NCBI GenBank assembly: GCA_033060915.1
Contig: CM065392.1
Span: 8,813,001 to 8,877,000, forward strand
Reading direction: 5' to 3'
Length of the DNA: 64,000 nucleotides
Origin: Euryodendron excelsum
Lineage: Eukaryota > Streptophyta > Magnoliopsida > Ericales > Pentaphylacaceae
Shown: positions 48,601 through 55,079 of the stretch, in pieces
Layout: each line of letters begins with the position of its first letter
How positions within the stretch are numbered: position 1 is the first letter of the stretch
Notes under the pieces: model-generated
The model's input: the letters and a program-made list of their open reading frames with translations, nothing else
Told to the model about the DNA's origin: nothing
Databases searched by the model: none
Made by a program: the position numbers and the translations under genes

Positions 48601-48966
48601 GGCTGCTGCAAAACTCTCAGTTTGTTTTCGCACGTGAGACGGATTCACTTTGTAGAAGACAGGTAAGACTATTTGTCCCATTCCCTTTCTGCATTCGAGG
48701 ATCTTCACAAGTTCATTCAAGCACCACGAAGAAGACGCATAGTCTGCAGAGAAAACGATAATAGCAAGCCGTGATCCTTCAATAGCTTTCTCGAGTTCTG
48801 GCGTAATTTCTTTGCCGCTTTTAAGGTCTAAATCATCTTTGAATGTCAGAAATCCCTTATGCTTCAAAGCAGTGTACAGATGACCCACAAAGTTCTTGCG
48901 GGTGTCCTCTCCTCTAAAACTCAAAAAGACATCATATTTCCATTGAGGTTTTGAAGAGGAAGCCAT
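8920..48966 (-). CDS. TIR-NBS-LRR (TNL) resistance protein, five exons, 1,156 aa
   Basis: Intracellular immune receptor of the plant TNL class. CDS = complement of join(8920..9481, 9606..10723, 10819..11094, 11211..12243, 48485..48966), 3,471 nt including stop. All four introns are GT-AG and every junction keeps frame. Domain order: TIR (about 10-150, putative NADase Glu85 in WCLNEL), NB-ARC (about 180-500: P-loop GMGGIGKTT 217-225, kinase-2 LDDVD 278-282, GLPLA 363-367, FLDIACFFEG about 417-426), leucine-rich repeats (about 530-900), C-JID (from about 983, PGSEIPEWF 986-994). Oddities: MHD motif is MHG (residues 465-467); roughly 20 residues seem absent before kinase-2; intron 1 is about 36.2 kb of nested transposons. 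TNLs recognise pathogen effectors and signal through TIR enzyme activity and EDS1 partners; the ligand here is unknown. Whether the full-length mRNA is made cannot be seen from DNA. Confidence 0.88.
9531..9599. repeat. (TA)n and (GA)n microsatellites filling TNL intron 4
   Basis: A (TA)n run with interruptions (about 9531-9559) abuts a (GA)20-type run (9560-9599). On the gene strand this is (CT)n then (AT)n starting six bases after the GT of intron 4. It makes up about half of this 124-bp intron. Length is likely variable between individuals. Confidence 0.9.
9606..10723 (-). CDS. TNL exon 4: main LRR exon
   Basis: Residues 598-969 plus two bases of codon 970. Around ten irregular leucine-rich repeats of TNL type follow one another (for example LKTIDLRHSQKL, LKTLILSGCLQLEKFP, LRTLDLSGCIKLEELPP, LEDLNLSGNNIVNIPASI, LKILWLVGCNRLEAL). 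The acceptor GTTACAG|ATTCTT has an A-rich rather than pyrimidine-rich stretch upstream. The donor AAAAG|GTTTTGC lies directly beside a CT/AT microsatellite; reading on into it gives the artefact Ser-Leu and Ile-Tyr repeats, so the exon end is set by frame and by the C-JID exon that follows. Confidence 0.9.
10819..11094 (-). CDS. TNL exon 3: start of the LRR domain
   Basis: Residues 506-597, exactly 92 codons, phase 0 at both ends. Acceptor TTGACAG|GTTACA, donor ACTAAG|GTATAG. Encodes the conserved TNL block VEGMSLDL, then AFKKMKKLRLLKV, LSWLDWKGYPSRSLPKSF and LVELCMHYSRIIELWKG, the standard opening of the TNL LRR region. Confidence 0.92.
11211..12243 (-). CDS. TNL exon 2: NB-ARC domain
   Basis: Residues 161-505. 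The acceptor CTACAG|GGATGAAG joins codon 161 (GG+G) and gives the normal TNL linker DEANCIQEIV. Motifs in order: VGIDSRVEEV, P-loop GMGGIGKTT, FEGSSFLAV (RNBS-A region), LLVILDDVD (kinase-2), GSRIIITTRD (RNBS-B), GGLPLALKVLGS, FLDIACFFEGED (RNBS-D), MHGLIQEMG (MHD position; Gly codon 11325-11327). The stretch between LQQELFSIVA and RLRCERLL is about 20 residues shorter than in typical TNLs. The exon ends MENT|GTAAGAGG, the customary intron position after the NB-ARC. Confidence 0.93.
12244..13335. other. Host part of TNL intron 1 next to exon 2
   Basis: Unique-looking AT-rich sequence with a short (TA)n tract near 12886-12905 and a T10 run near 12951. No gene or clear element recognised. The block near 13060-13150 (cctccttttggtttgagtg, cgtagtttggactta) has the look of a dispersed plant repeat, but no ends are visible. 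Confidence 0.4.
13336..13361. repeat. Left palindrome arm and LINE target-site duplication, copy 1
   Basis: GGTTATGTGCAAA (13349-13361) is the left copy of the 13-bp LINE target-site duplication; the right copy is 46428-46440. Together with 13336-13348 and the three bases at 46441-46443 it forms one arm of a 29-bp inverted repeat whose other arm is 46516-46544 (28 of 29 bases pair). Confidence 0.85.
13362..13376 (-). other. LINE poly(A) tail
   Basis: Fifteen T on the plus strand, directly next to the left target-site duplication, as expected for target-primed reverse transcription of a polyadenylated minus-strand LINE RNA. Confidence 0.85.
13625..14938 (-). pseudogene. LINE ORF2 C-terminal part: zf-RVT and RNase H
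   Basis: Open for 437 codons. zf-RVT is at about 141-235 with C206, C209, H218 and C223 (CPLCG ... HLFFYC). An RNase H domain of the plant LINE type is at about 342-437: Asp348 in INFDATFYNG, Glu388 in VAVETT, Asp411 in VEGDSQVV. The domain fits the group of plant L1 elements that carry RNase H after the RT. The stretch is the best-preserved piece of ORF2, but it is cut off from the RT by frame breaks, so it is called part of a pseudogene. 13377-13624 is 3' UTR. Confidence 0.85.
14942..16628 (-). pseudogene. LINE ORF2 reverse transcriptase, broken
   Basis: Non-LTR reverse transcriptase spread over several frames. Seen in order on the minus strand: WLREGNSNTKFFH (about 16500), a KAPGPDG-type block now reading KALGLDGM (about 16205), DMAKAFDRVEW with the first catalytic Asp (about 15810), GLRQGDPLS (about 15655), FVDDLLIFC with the catalytic Asp pair (about 15506-15517), and the thumb-region block VNYLGLPLFIGR with FASRAVLLKA. 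At least four frame breaks or stops (near 16385-16412, 16070, 15660 and 15365) separate the blocks. Confidence 0.88.
16629..17741 (-). pseudogene. LINE ORF2 N-terminal EEP endonuclease, broken
   Basis: The block 16629-17129 reads GFIHLGISGNPFTLSNNR and ESLDRGLASLEW, the C-terminal half of the plant LINE apurinic-type endonuclease, with NHTPLLMDLYG at the usual SDHxP position. Upstream to about 17741 the N-terminal half is recognisable only in pieces with stops (GLIWNC followed by a stop, then GLAHASTVRQLR). The nuclease is not functional. Confidence 0.75.
17731..18511 (-). pseudogene. LINE ORF1 C-terminal part
   Basis: Two reading blocks: 18511-18219 (…KEVARDNSETHRESEDTHLTHR…GGKS) and 17997-17731 with the acidic/basic tail KRSSDEGDDEDDRKTKKWK, typical of the poorly conserved ORF1 tail just before ORF2 in plant L1 elements. 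It is cut at 18511 by the giant-LTR element. Confidence 0.6.
18705..18930 (+). repeat. Tandem ~47-bp repeats in giant LTR U3
   Basis: Five imperfect units built on caggcacgtctttccgaaga followed by cggtaagtcccctttccaat. Each holds a short inverted repeat (GTCTT-TCCG-AAGAC). The 3' LTR has six units at about 32446-32720, and the copy at 63525 has a variant array with CTCGAGACAG elements. Confidence 0.85.
19605..20080 (+). repeat. Tandem ~158-bp repeats in giant LTR U3
   Basis: Three diverged units each start ccacaccggctctgggtatc (about 19607, 19766, 19922) and each contain a tgaccgttttgcccctag-like stretch. The matching units in the 3' LTR start at about 33377, 33535 and 33693. Confidence 0.8.
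20421..20428 (+). promoter_or_regulatory. TATA box of the giant LTR
   Basis: TATAAATA after a C-rich stretch; the equivalent in the 3' LTR is at 34154-34160. It is followed by a short conserved leader, so transcription probably starts about 30 bases downstream. This is an inference from position only. Confidence 0.6.
20445..20741 (+). other. Short ORF just after the LTR TATA box (98 codons)
   Basis: First ORF expected in the element's transcript. It is open in both LTRs (34178-34474 in the 3' LTR, part of a longer frame there) and ends in a Lys/Glu-rich tail (KTKTKLSKTEAKTEEK). No family is recognised. The differences between the two LTR copies include several amino-acid changes, so coding function is doubtful; the openness could be chance between two related copies. 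Confidence 0.25.
21050..23220 (+). repeat. G-poor degenerate repeat field in giant LTR U5
   Basis: More than 2 kb of loosely repeated aactttcctaaattcaaa-like units, strongly depleted of G on this strand and without a fixed period. The same field is at about 34790-36900 in the 3' LTR, and a similar but shorter one precedes the 3' LTR at about 31380-32040. It contains no ORF of note. Confidence 0.8.
23779..23796 (+). other. Primer-binding site, tRNA-Arg type
   Basis: TGGCGACTCCACTGGGGA starts two bases after the LTR end. This is the type of primer-binding site described for Tat/Ogre elements, complementary to the 3' end of tRNA-Arg. The tRNA identity is from knowledge of that lineage. Confidence 0.8.
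23797..29193 (+). mobile_element. Internal region of the giant-LTR element, 5' part, non-coding
   Basis: No retroviral-type domain is seen in any frame. The region is made of diverged repeats: a block with gttccaagtaactcaagtca (24600) recurs near 25370; a block around ggggcaaacccc (25080) recurs near 25605; units with ccccacattgggg recur near 26600, 26850 and 27066; units with agcctacattacagtcc-like text recur near 27430, 27620 and 27860. A run of CT repeats is at about 28502-28517. Confidence 0.7.
29194..30880 (+). mobile_element. Solo LTR (Athila-like family A) inside the giant element
   Basis: Starts TGATTACACC, ends GGCAAGTCA, 1,687 bp, with no internal region on either side. It aligns in reverse complement with the LTRs at 53296-55079 and 56008-57667. 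Flanking pentamers are CCAAA (29189-29193) and CCAGA (30881-30885), a duplication with one change. A palindrome array lies at about 29580-29690. A solo LTR arises when the two LTRs of an element recombine. Confidence 0.8.
30886..32246 (+). mobile_element. Internal region of the giant-LTR element, 3' part, with polypurine tract
   Basis: Non-coding. Holds a G-poor repeat stretch (about 31380-32040) like the one in U5. It ends with the purine-rich agacagaaaaagaggggcag directly before TGTAAGC of the 3' LTR, the expected polypurine tract. Confidence 0.75.
32247..37454 (+). mobile_element. 3' giant LTR (5,208 bp)
   Basis: Second copy of 18512-23776 with scattered substitutions, many of them C/T transitions, and one extra 47-bp unit. 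It ends gggcacgaca at 37454, after which the LINE ORF1 resumes. Confidence 0.88.
37455..37678 (-). pseudogene. LINE ORF1 middle piece (224 bp) between two LTR elements
   Basis: An open minus-strand frame (…NDISKMVGEASGENQ…IVANNDIQGNN…) with no start or end of its own. It is flanked on the left by the 3' giant LTR and on the right by the CAATG duplication (37674-37678) of the compound element. Size, strand and position fit the low-complexity linker between the ORF1 zinc knuckle and its C-terminus. Confidence 0.7.
37679..39143 (-). mobile_element. LTR D, 3' LTR of the compound element
   Basis: 1,465 bp. Starts on the minus strand TGATTGTACTC, ends AGCGATCA. Aligned with B and C throughout. A palindrome array of the CCGTTCGAACGG kind lies at about 38765-38990. 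The purine-rich tract on the minus strand at about 39144-39165 precedes it. Confidence 0.82.
39144..41708 (-). mobile_element. Compound element, 3' internal non-coding region
   Basis: No convincing ORF. Carries the block order seen at 1-1084 and 55080-56000 (on the minus strand: a purine-rich tract near 39880-39985, a landmark near 39480, a tagggactaacaaaagc block before the LTR). The order is kept across families whose LTR sequences have diverged. Confidence 0.65.
41709..42632 (-). CDS. Lone gag-position ORF of the compound element (up to 307 aa)
   Basis: The only sizeable ORF of the element, about 220 bases after the primer-binding site. The first in-frame ATG gives MDYPWNF (the reading frame is open a little further upstream). 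Residues about 10-110 are rich in Pro, Tyr, Ser and Gln (QDYYPPPNYSEW, YEQSPQQPYYH). A short segment, TLAQIRQELDNLTQRLALL, is predicted coiled coil and resembles the linker after the Gag knuckle of the Athila-like element at about 61250 (LDDIKSQLTLLTQ). The C-terminal half is very acidic (DDDEDEVEEEV, ELKEEGTMESEGEEP). No zinc knuckle, protease or RT is seen. It may be the disordered C-terminal part of a Gag kept by a non-autonomous element, or a chance survivor. Uninterrupted over 300 codons, unlike the other transposon ORFs nearby. Confidence 0.55.
   Translation of the reverse strand: MVGLAYILIMDYPWNFIATSPDLYTTQPQDYYPPPNYSEWSSQVSPYAFYEQSPQQPYYHTPPSSSPYAYDSYTPFTSSYMFHETYPSLSYQTFVENQENIQSSYMLYHMGMSSGFRDTNTKVQTDTLAQIRQELDNLTQRLALLTQEPMDHEKEELWTQPQDDPTYEMFPITYMSSHDQCLSVIAFKTDHEIENIHVPAVSDPRKDVLRVDDDEDEVEEEVLILPEVFELREVIPIEELKEEGTMESEGEEPKIRNSKQEEKGSDESTFKDDFGLDVGNLHVKEDVNGLEVIPTVSRDLLSLLLLL
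42849..42866 (-). other. Degenerate tRNA-Asp-type primer-binding site
   Basis: Minus strand TGACGCCATTCCCAGGGA matches 14 of 18 bases of the Athila-type site seen intact at 59312-59329, and lies six bases after the end of LTR B. Confidence 0.65.
42873..44150 (-). mobile_element. LTR B, middle LTR of the compound element, 5'-truncated
   Basis: Aligned with LTR D and C, but on the minus strand it lacks roughly the first 170 bases. At its truncated edge (44148-44157) the sequence AACGGCACCA joins ten bases of primer-binding site belonging to LTR C. The shared GAACG at the joint suggests a microhomology deletion. The first base pair of its 3' end is mutated (TA instead of TG on the plus strand). 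Palindrome array at about 43995-44150. Confidence 0.78.
44163..45389 (-). mobile_element. LTR C, 5' LTR of the compound element
   Basis: 1,227 bp, TG...CA ends. Minus strand starts TGATTGTACTATAAAAG. Palindrome array at about 45010-45235, with GTTCGAACG units. Directly followed (minus strand) by ACTTTTGGTGCCGTT, the start of a tRNA-Asp-type primer-binding site that is cut off after ten bases. Confidence 0.8.
45395..46100 (-). pseudogene. LINE ORF1 N-terminal part: DUF4283 and zinc knuckle
   Basis: The open part 46037-45525 contains a DUF4283 domain, the RNA-binding ORF1 domain of plant L1 elements: WLIGRVIS, FILCFADSREKQKIL, PWTMMGSLFVLKPWDP, SPYWVQVYGLPPDRMT. A TAG then interrupts the frame, which continues as EIDFKYERLGDFCYGYGRIGHS: a CCHC knuckle whose second Cys is Tyr and whose last Cys is lost. 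It is cut at 45394 by the compound element. 46101-46427 is the 5' UTR, with several gagagagaaac-like repeats. Confidence 0.8.
46428..46440. repeat. LINE target-site duplication, copy 2
   Basis: GGTTATGTGCAAA, identical to 13349-13361, some 33 kb away. It joins the three LINE pieces into one insertion. Confidence 0.88.
46516..46544. repeat. Right arm of the palindrome targeted by the LINE
   Basis: Pairs over 28 of 29 bases with the reconstructed left arm (13336-13361 plus 46441-46443). Before the LINE arrived this was an inverted repeat with a loop of about 70 bases, possibly the remains of a small foldback element. Confidence 0.7.
46667..47650 (+). mobile_element. Solo LTR, copia-like, with perfect TSD
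   Basis: 984 bp with TG...CA ends (TGTTGAAAATATTTTC ... TGCACTAACA) and a perfect pentamer TGAAG on both sides (46662-46666, 47651-47655). No primer-binding site or internal region follows. A TATA-like tctataaaaacatgg lies near 47260. The LTR opening and size are like Ty1/copia LTRs; orientation and superfamily are inferred from these, not from coding sequence. Confidence 0.75.
47656..48484. other. Host part of TNL intron 1 next to exon 1
   Basis: No gene. Contains a 31-bp tandem duplication (47794-47824 and 47825-47855, around aaattgggcttctttttact) and an A20 run at about 48042-48061. The rest is unremarkable intron. Confidence 0.55.
48485..48966 (-). CDS. TNL exon 1: start codon and TIR domain
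   Basis: Starts at the ATG of MASSSKPQWKYDVFLSFRG, the usual TNL N-terminus, and covers residues 1-160 plus two bases of codon 161. TIR motifs: YDVFLSFRGEDTR, then FKDDLDLKSGKEI, then the SSWCLNEL segment with Glu85 in the position of the catalytic TIR glutamate, then PVFYKVNPSHVRKQ. The donor is ACGG|GTATTTG (intron starts at 48484). Reading through the donor gives 25 more codons and a stop at 48409, which would make a TIR-only protein of 185 aa if the intron were retained or polyadenylated early. Confidence 0.92.
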
Positions 48967-49123
48967 AGGAAACTTTCAAGCTTATGCTTGTGAAAAACGA
49001 TTAGGAACTGCGGTTGGACAACCCAATAGGCAAAATCGCACAAGTGCTCACCTCCTTGTAGAACTACTTTGTGCTTAATTAGTCGGTTAATATACCTACA
49101 AGCATGAATAACTTACTCCTTTA
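48967..49123 (-). promoter_or_regulatory. TNL 5' leader and promoter region
   Basis: The 157 bases between the TNL start codon and a MITE insertion must hold the leader and probably the core promoter. A TATA-like GTATATTAA (minus strand, about 49090) is the only candidate; it is not strong. No other site is recognised. Confidence 0.3.
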
Positions 49124-49343
49124 GGGTTCATTTAGTAGAGCTTATTTCAAGTTTTTTCATTTAACTTTTTTAGTTTATTAGTCAAAAAGTTAATTTTTTT
49201 TTTCCTTTCTTGCTTTTATAAGCTAAAAATAAGCAAAAAAAGTAAAACTAAAAAAGCAAAAAAAAAAAAAAAAACAAAGTTGCCCTTTTAGCTTGTAAGC
49301 TAAAAAGAGTCAAGCCAACAAAAAAACTCTATCAAATGGACCC
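49124..49343. mobile_element. Tourist-like MITE just upstream of the TNL gene
   Basis: 220 bp, AT-rich, flanked by TTA (49121-49123 and 49344-49346). Ends are inverted: GGGTTCATTTAGTAGAG on the left, and on the minus strand GGGTCCATTTGATAGAG on the right. TTA duplication and such ends fit PIF/Harbinger-derived MITEs. About 160 bp from the start codon, so it may lie in the promoter. Confidence 0.65.
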
Positions 49344-49480
49344 TTAGTGACCTTGCTTGAAATTTCAATGATAGTGAAAATAAATACACTTTGAATGCCA
49401 ACACTTGCATGAAATCTCACTTAAAGACATGAACTATTAATTATAACAATTAAGTCTTTTATATTTAAAAAAATTCTAAG

Positions 49481-50007
49481 GGTAAATTACACTTGTCGCC
49501 CTTATATTTTACACTGAATCTTATTTTGTTATCTTATTTTTTAATTATAATAATCAAACTTTACACTTACGGTTAAATTGTAATGTGAAATTTCTATTAG
49601 CTAACGTAACAAAAAATGTTGGTAAGAACTAAAATGGAATTATAAATAAACTGCATGTGTTCTAACTGTAGTAATCATGAGCTATTAGTTATCTTTTTTA
49701 CCCTTAAAACAATCATAAGTACAAAAAAAAAAAAAAGATTCTTACATTTAGTATCCCTATGCTTAATATAAAATCTTATTTTAGTCCCTTATGGACATTG
49801 TTCATTAGTTTGACAAATGGTAGTTAATGAAAAGTTTACATTGCTACTTGATTGCAATTGTGGGGGTTGATTGCCACAATTAAAAAGTCAGGGACCAAAA
49901 TAACATGAGTGTAAACTGTAAGGGTAAAAACTATAATTTATTTAAATTGTAATGTTAATCTTATGTTAACTTTGGTGTAAATATAAGGGGCTAATTATAA
50001 TTGATCC
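49481..50007. mobile_element. Probable second MITE or foldback element
   Basis: Ends are inverted over roughly 33 bases with mismatches: ggtaaattacac...cccttatattttacac on the left, and on the minus strand ggatcaattataattagccc with cttatatttacacc on the right. No ORF. The target duplication is not clear. Confidence 0.45.
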
Positions 50008-51797
50008 AAATAAATAGTTCCATATCACTTTTTGTGGTGTAAATTAGTCATTGACTCATTGTTTTCTTGTTGGTTGCTATGGCCTCGAAGTAATTCGACG
50101 TAAACGGTTCAAAGTAAACTAATTAAGTTGAAAATGTGCTCCACCTGACGTCATTACATCTATACTATTATAAAGCAAACTCATTTAGTAAAATTGGTGA
50201 AGCTCTAAATTAAAAAAAAAAATGTCACTTTTAAGTATGAACTAAAAAATTTTTAAAAAACACATAAATTACTAACATTGTGTATATTTTTATTTAACTT
50301 AAAAAATAAAAGAATAAAATATTAATTTAAATTTTATAACTATCTACTAATTATTTCTTATTTGTTCTCTTTCACTTGTTCAAACTAATCACCTACTTAG
50401 TGGGCACCCATTCTAAGTATAGAAGAAAGCAAGGCGGCATGACTGTGCAATCAATTATATGACCTCATATCATTATCATGATGGCTTTTTCTCTCGCGGC
50501 GCTTCATCCATTGGCGAACCTTCGACCGGCCGCGAAGACAGCTATATGTATGTTTCTATAGTATCGATAATGACATTAGATGCATTTCATTATCACCTGC
50601 AAAGCAATTCACTAGATGAATCTATAATCTTATCACGATGGAAACCCTTACCTACTTTATGTAGAGGAAGTTTCCTAGAAACAAAGACGAGGTTGCAGAG
50701 AAAGGAAATTGATTAGCTGATTCTCCAATTGAGTTACTTTGGTTACACTTACGAAGACATGGAAAATCCTAATCATTCGTCATTTATATACAAAAAATCT
50801 AGACTAGAACGATCTGTGTGTTGGGAACGGCTACAGTACCTTTTTGTTTTTCATGGTATCATACCGTGAATGCTAATTACGATAGGCACAAGTAGGGATG
50901 GATTTAGAATTTTTGTTTAGTGAAGACGAAATTTATACAGAATCATACACGAAATTATTTATTAATTGACAATATTTTTGTTTGATAAATAAAGAGAAAA
51001 TTATATTAAAGATGTCAAAGAAAAGGACACCACCTCTGTACAAAAGTTATAAAGAAAAATTATATTATTATGAAAAATTTTAATTCAAATTTGGCTGGCT
51101 GTGGTTCAAAATTTTGACATATAGTTTTGAGATTTAGATAACCAAGTGTATATAAATACAATTAAAAGGGTGGATGGATACAAAAAGTATTGAAATTTGA
51201 TCTTTTTTGACCTTTTAAATAGTAGTAGATAGCACCTAGATAAATGAAATGTTAAATAAGTAAGAGCATTTTAATTTAATATTAGAATAGAATGTTAGAA
51301 ATTATGATTGTGTTGTTTATTTAGTCACACAATGAAGGGTTGATGATATATATAAATATATATATATATATATTTGTTATAAGTTTAGTGATATTCAGTG
51401 AAGATAAATGTAGGTGATAGTAAATTTAGAGAGGGCAAATATAATTATATAAGTGTTAATATTTTCAATAGGGCAAAATATACATTTACAACATAGGATC
51501 AAATAAATACAAATAATTTTTTTTTTTTTTATAGATAGTGAAAGTTGTGAAGCCAGTAAGGACAGCTACCCCACTAATCCCTTCATTGATCCCCTTGGGC
51601 ACAAGGTAAAAAAGTCCGTGCTAGTGGTACGAAACTGTAGTAGGTGCTTCACAAAACCATCACAACTACCGTATGCTAGAATCACAGCCAGCATTAGTTA
51701 GAATTGAGATACATAAGTTTTTTTTCACCACTTGAGCTAATCTTATTTGCCACTGAGACTAATTTTTTGTTTTTGTTTTTACTATTTAGACTAATCT
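50008..51797. other. AT-rich intergenic DNA
   Basis: No gene recognised. It includes a (TA)n-like run near 51345-51375 and T-runs near 51520. TCTATACTATTATAAAGCAA at 50159 resembles a Helitron 5' end, but no matching 3' end was found. Confidence 0.45.
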
Positions 51798-53295
51798 TGT
51801 TAGCCCCAAGGTTTTCATAAGTTAATTTTGTATATGTTTTGATAATTAAATTTAAATAATATTTTTATTTTATATAATCATGGATTTATATCTTGCTAAA
51901 TATTTTTGCTAGATTGTGTTTTAAAAATTTGATAAGAAGGATATTATTCAATGCAAATATTATGGAAGTACAACATGGACATAAATCATTCATTCAAACT
52001 AAATAGTATATTCGAATTCAATGCAAAGAACATATGGAAAGATATCAAACATTGAAGTCAAAGAGTATAAGAAAGAAAGATTTTGATAGAGGAATAATTA
52101 GATTTTCTAATTATTCTTCTACAAACTTCAAAGTCAATGATACTATATGATATATCTACTACACAGTTACTACAAACTAAAAAAATATTTTTAAGAAAGG
52201 TGTGTGAATGGAAGCATGAAAGCAAACTATCTAATGCTGTAGATTTTTCGGCTTGAAGATATTCTCAGTTAAGTATTCAAAGAAGAAAATATTTAATCTT
52301 GGAAAGATATTGAAGATATTTACAACCGGCATAAAAAGATTCTAGAGGATACTTTCGATCAAAGGCTCCAAACAAGAAAGATATCTAATTAATAAATACT
52401 CAGCTTCAAATATTGTCAGATTCAAAGGAAGCTAAGTATAGAAGGGCCAAAGACAAGATTTGAAGATTATATATATTGAAGATATATTCGGGTTAAGCCT
52501 TCTAGGAAGGAAAGCAGCAGCTGTCCTATGATGATTCAAATTCAAATTCAAAATCTCAGTCAAGTCCCAGAAGAGATTGGCAAGGGTAAAATATGTTCAA
52601 GAGAACTTTGGAAATAAGGCTCAATATGGCACCTTCTTCCCAATGGTTGGAGATTTACAAAGATCATGGATGCATGTTTTTGTTAAGAAGATCAAGGCTG
52701 TAGATTCTCTCCAACAGCTATATTAGCAAATCAAAAGAGATCAAAGCCTATATATATATACCAACACCTATATATATACCAACGGCTAAAGAAGAAGCGA
52801 CAAGAATTTAAGCTATCAAAAGTTAAATTCTATTTCTTGAAGCCTTTGTGTTCTTGAGCCATTGAGTTTTAAAAGTCATATATTTTGCATTCCTCATTCT
52901 TCATTGGTATATCCATTTCATGAGACAATCTAATGTAAAGCAAAAGTGGTTGTACTTTTGCTCTTTCTTCTTGTAAAAGAGGGACTAGTTAGGTGAAATA
53001 GCAAAGGATTAGGTGTGACTAGTACTTGGGTTGAAACTAGTTGAAGTGTTAAATCACTTGGTTAGGTTTGAGCTAGCACTTGGGTTTGAAAGGTAATTTG
53101 AAAGTGTGTGATTACTTGTAAGGTATACTAGCACCGGCAAAACTAGTGGTTGTATTATGGATTTGGATATAGTGAAAACAAAATATTAAGAAATGAGCCT
53201 TGGGGCGGGGACGTAGGGCAAGAGAGTTAGTGTCGAATCATGATAAAATATTGTATCTTCACTCTATTATTTGCTTTATCTTTATACTTGGTTTG
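51798..53295 (+). mobile_element. Probable copia LTR, cut by the next element
   Basis: From TGTTAGCCCCAAGG to the insertion point at 53295. The late part (gcaccggcaaaactagtgg, then ttggggcggggacgtagggc, then gtcgaatcatgataaaatat) has the arrangement seen near the 3' end of many plant copia LTRs, where a short G-rich block precedes the terminus. No coding region is next to it. Boundaries and superfamily are tentative. Confidence 0.38.
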
Positions 53296-55079
53296 TGACT
53301 AGCCCCTAAAGGTGCTCTATTTATCTGCATATGCACAGTTAACGGTTGTAGTTTTATCCGAAAAGTCCGGCGTCGTATTTCCTCAAGGACCAAGCCCAAT
53401 ATAGGCTATTGAAACTAAACTCACACTAAGCTAACTTGGATTGAATGAAAATTATGTGAATTAAATCTAAATAAAAGGAAAAATAAAAGAGACTGAAAAT
53501 TTTTTAGGTTCTGATGAGAGTTTTGAATTACTAAACTATTGCAACGAAAATAAAATTAATTAATAACTAGACAATTAAATTAAAGCAAATTGAAATTAGA
53601 TTTAAAGCAATTAAAATGGAATTGGGCTCAATTGATCCAATCATCCAATTTATCCAAGATTTTTAATGAGATTTATAACTCAAATCACACACAACAATTA
53701 AGAATGTTTAATTCGGAGGATTTAACTTTGAAAAACCAATAATTCTCAAGCAATTGAAATTAGATGCATGGTCAATAGGGCAATCAAAGGTTAATACTAT
53801 CAATTGAACTAGGGTCAATACCAAATTGGGAGTTTGTGCATTAAATTAGCCAAACATAGTCAATAACCTAGGTGCTCTAAGGCATCTTGTAATCAATTGA
53901 TTTGAATGAATTCTTAGCAATTGTGGAGTAATTATCTAGTGAAGAACCATAAATTAATACTATCGATTTGGGTGATTAAAATCCCCAAATATAGTCAATA
54001 ATCTAAGTATTCTAAAACATCCATATGCAATTACTAAGAATTGAAAATATAGGAAAATAAAGCAATAAATTCATGAGATACCTCCATTGACACCCTTGGA
54101 TTAATTGAGTGACCTTCACATTTGAACCCAATTTAAGAAACTAATTACTTGAATCCATCATAAAAGTATGTAAAAATATAAAGAGAAAGCATAAAAAATT
54201 AAATATAAATTTTACTTGAACAATTAAAGTGTTTGGTTGTAAGGAAAATATAACAAAGTGCAAGAAAGTGAAGGAAAATACAATACAATGAAGGAAAATT
54301 GCAAGTTCTAGCTCTATACTACTCTTATAAAGCTAAATCTAAGCTAAAAATGAAGACAAAAAAAAGGAAAAACTAATGTTAGAGGAGCTTCTCCTGCCAC
54401 CCCTCTACCTAAAACTAACCCTAACTCCACAAAAAACCTTTAAAACCTCCCTAAAACTCAGCTTTGGATGCAAAAAAATACAATCTAAAAGTCGAAATAG
54501 CATTGGGACAGTCATTAGACAGTGCGTCTGACGGTCGTTTGAAGTGCTTTCGGATGGTCACTATTCACCATTCGGACAGTCACTATTCACCGTTCGAAGG
54601 CACTGTTCAAATGGTCACTATTCACCATCTGAACGGTTAGTGTTCACCGTCTGGACGCGCCGTAGACGCACCGTCTGGATGGTCACTATTCACTATTCGA
54701 GCCATCAATCTTTCAGCTTAATTTTGACCACCTTAGAGGTCGATTCAGCTGATGCACATTAGAGAAAAAGTTGTAGCTCTTGAAGTCTTCATTCCAATGG
54801 CATAACAACCAACTCAATCGGACATCGGAGTAAAAGGTGGTGGCCATAATACTGAGATGGGTCGAACTTCTCATCACCGATTTACTCATTTTGAACTCGT
54901 TTTGATCATTCTTTGCATCTATTTGCCTTTATTAGCTTCTATAACCCACAAAACACAAAAAAATAAATAAATAAATAAATAATCAAACACAAATCTAACT
55001 AAAATTAGAAATTAACACTAATCTAAGTCTAACAAGGTGCGAAACAAAGACCTATAATTATACTTTTATGGTGTAATCA
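53296..55079 (-). mobile_element. LTR G, family A, complete
   Basis: 1,784 bp, minus strand TGATTACACC ... GGCTAGTCA, same ends as the solo LTR at 29194-30880. Palindrome array at about 54505-54705. Confidence 0.82.

Noticed and set aside
50159..50420. Helitron-like start TCTATACTATTATAAAGCAA
   Set aside because: The only hairpin-like 3' candidate (near gtgggcaccc, about 50400) is followed by CTAAG and not CTRR plus T, so no element can be delimited.
50459..50716. 85-codon ORF in intergenic DNA
   Set aside because: No family resemblance, no splice context, and length is within chance for this composition.
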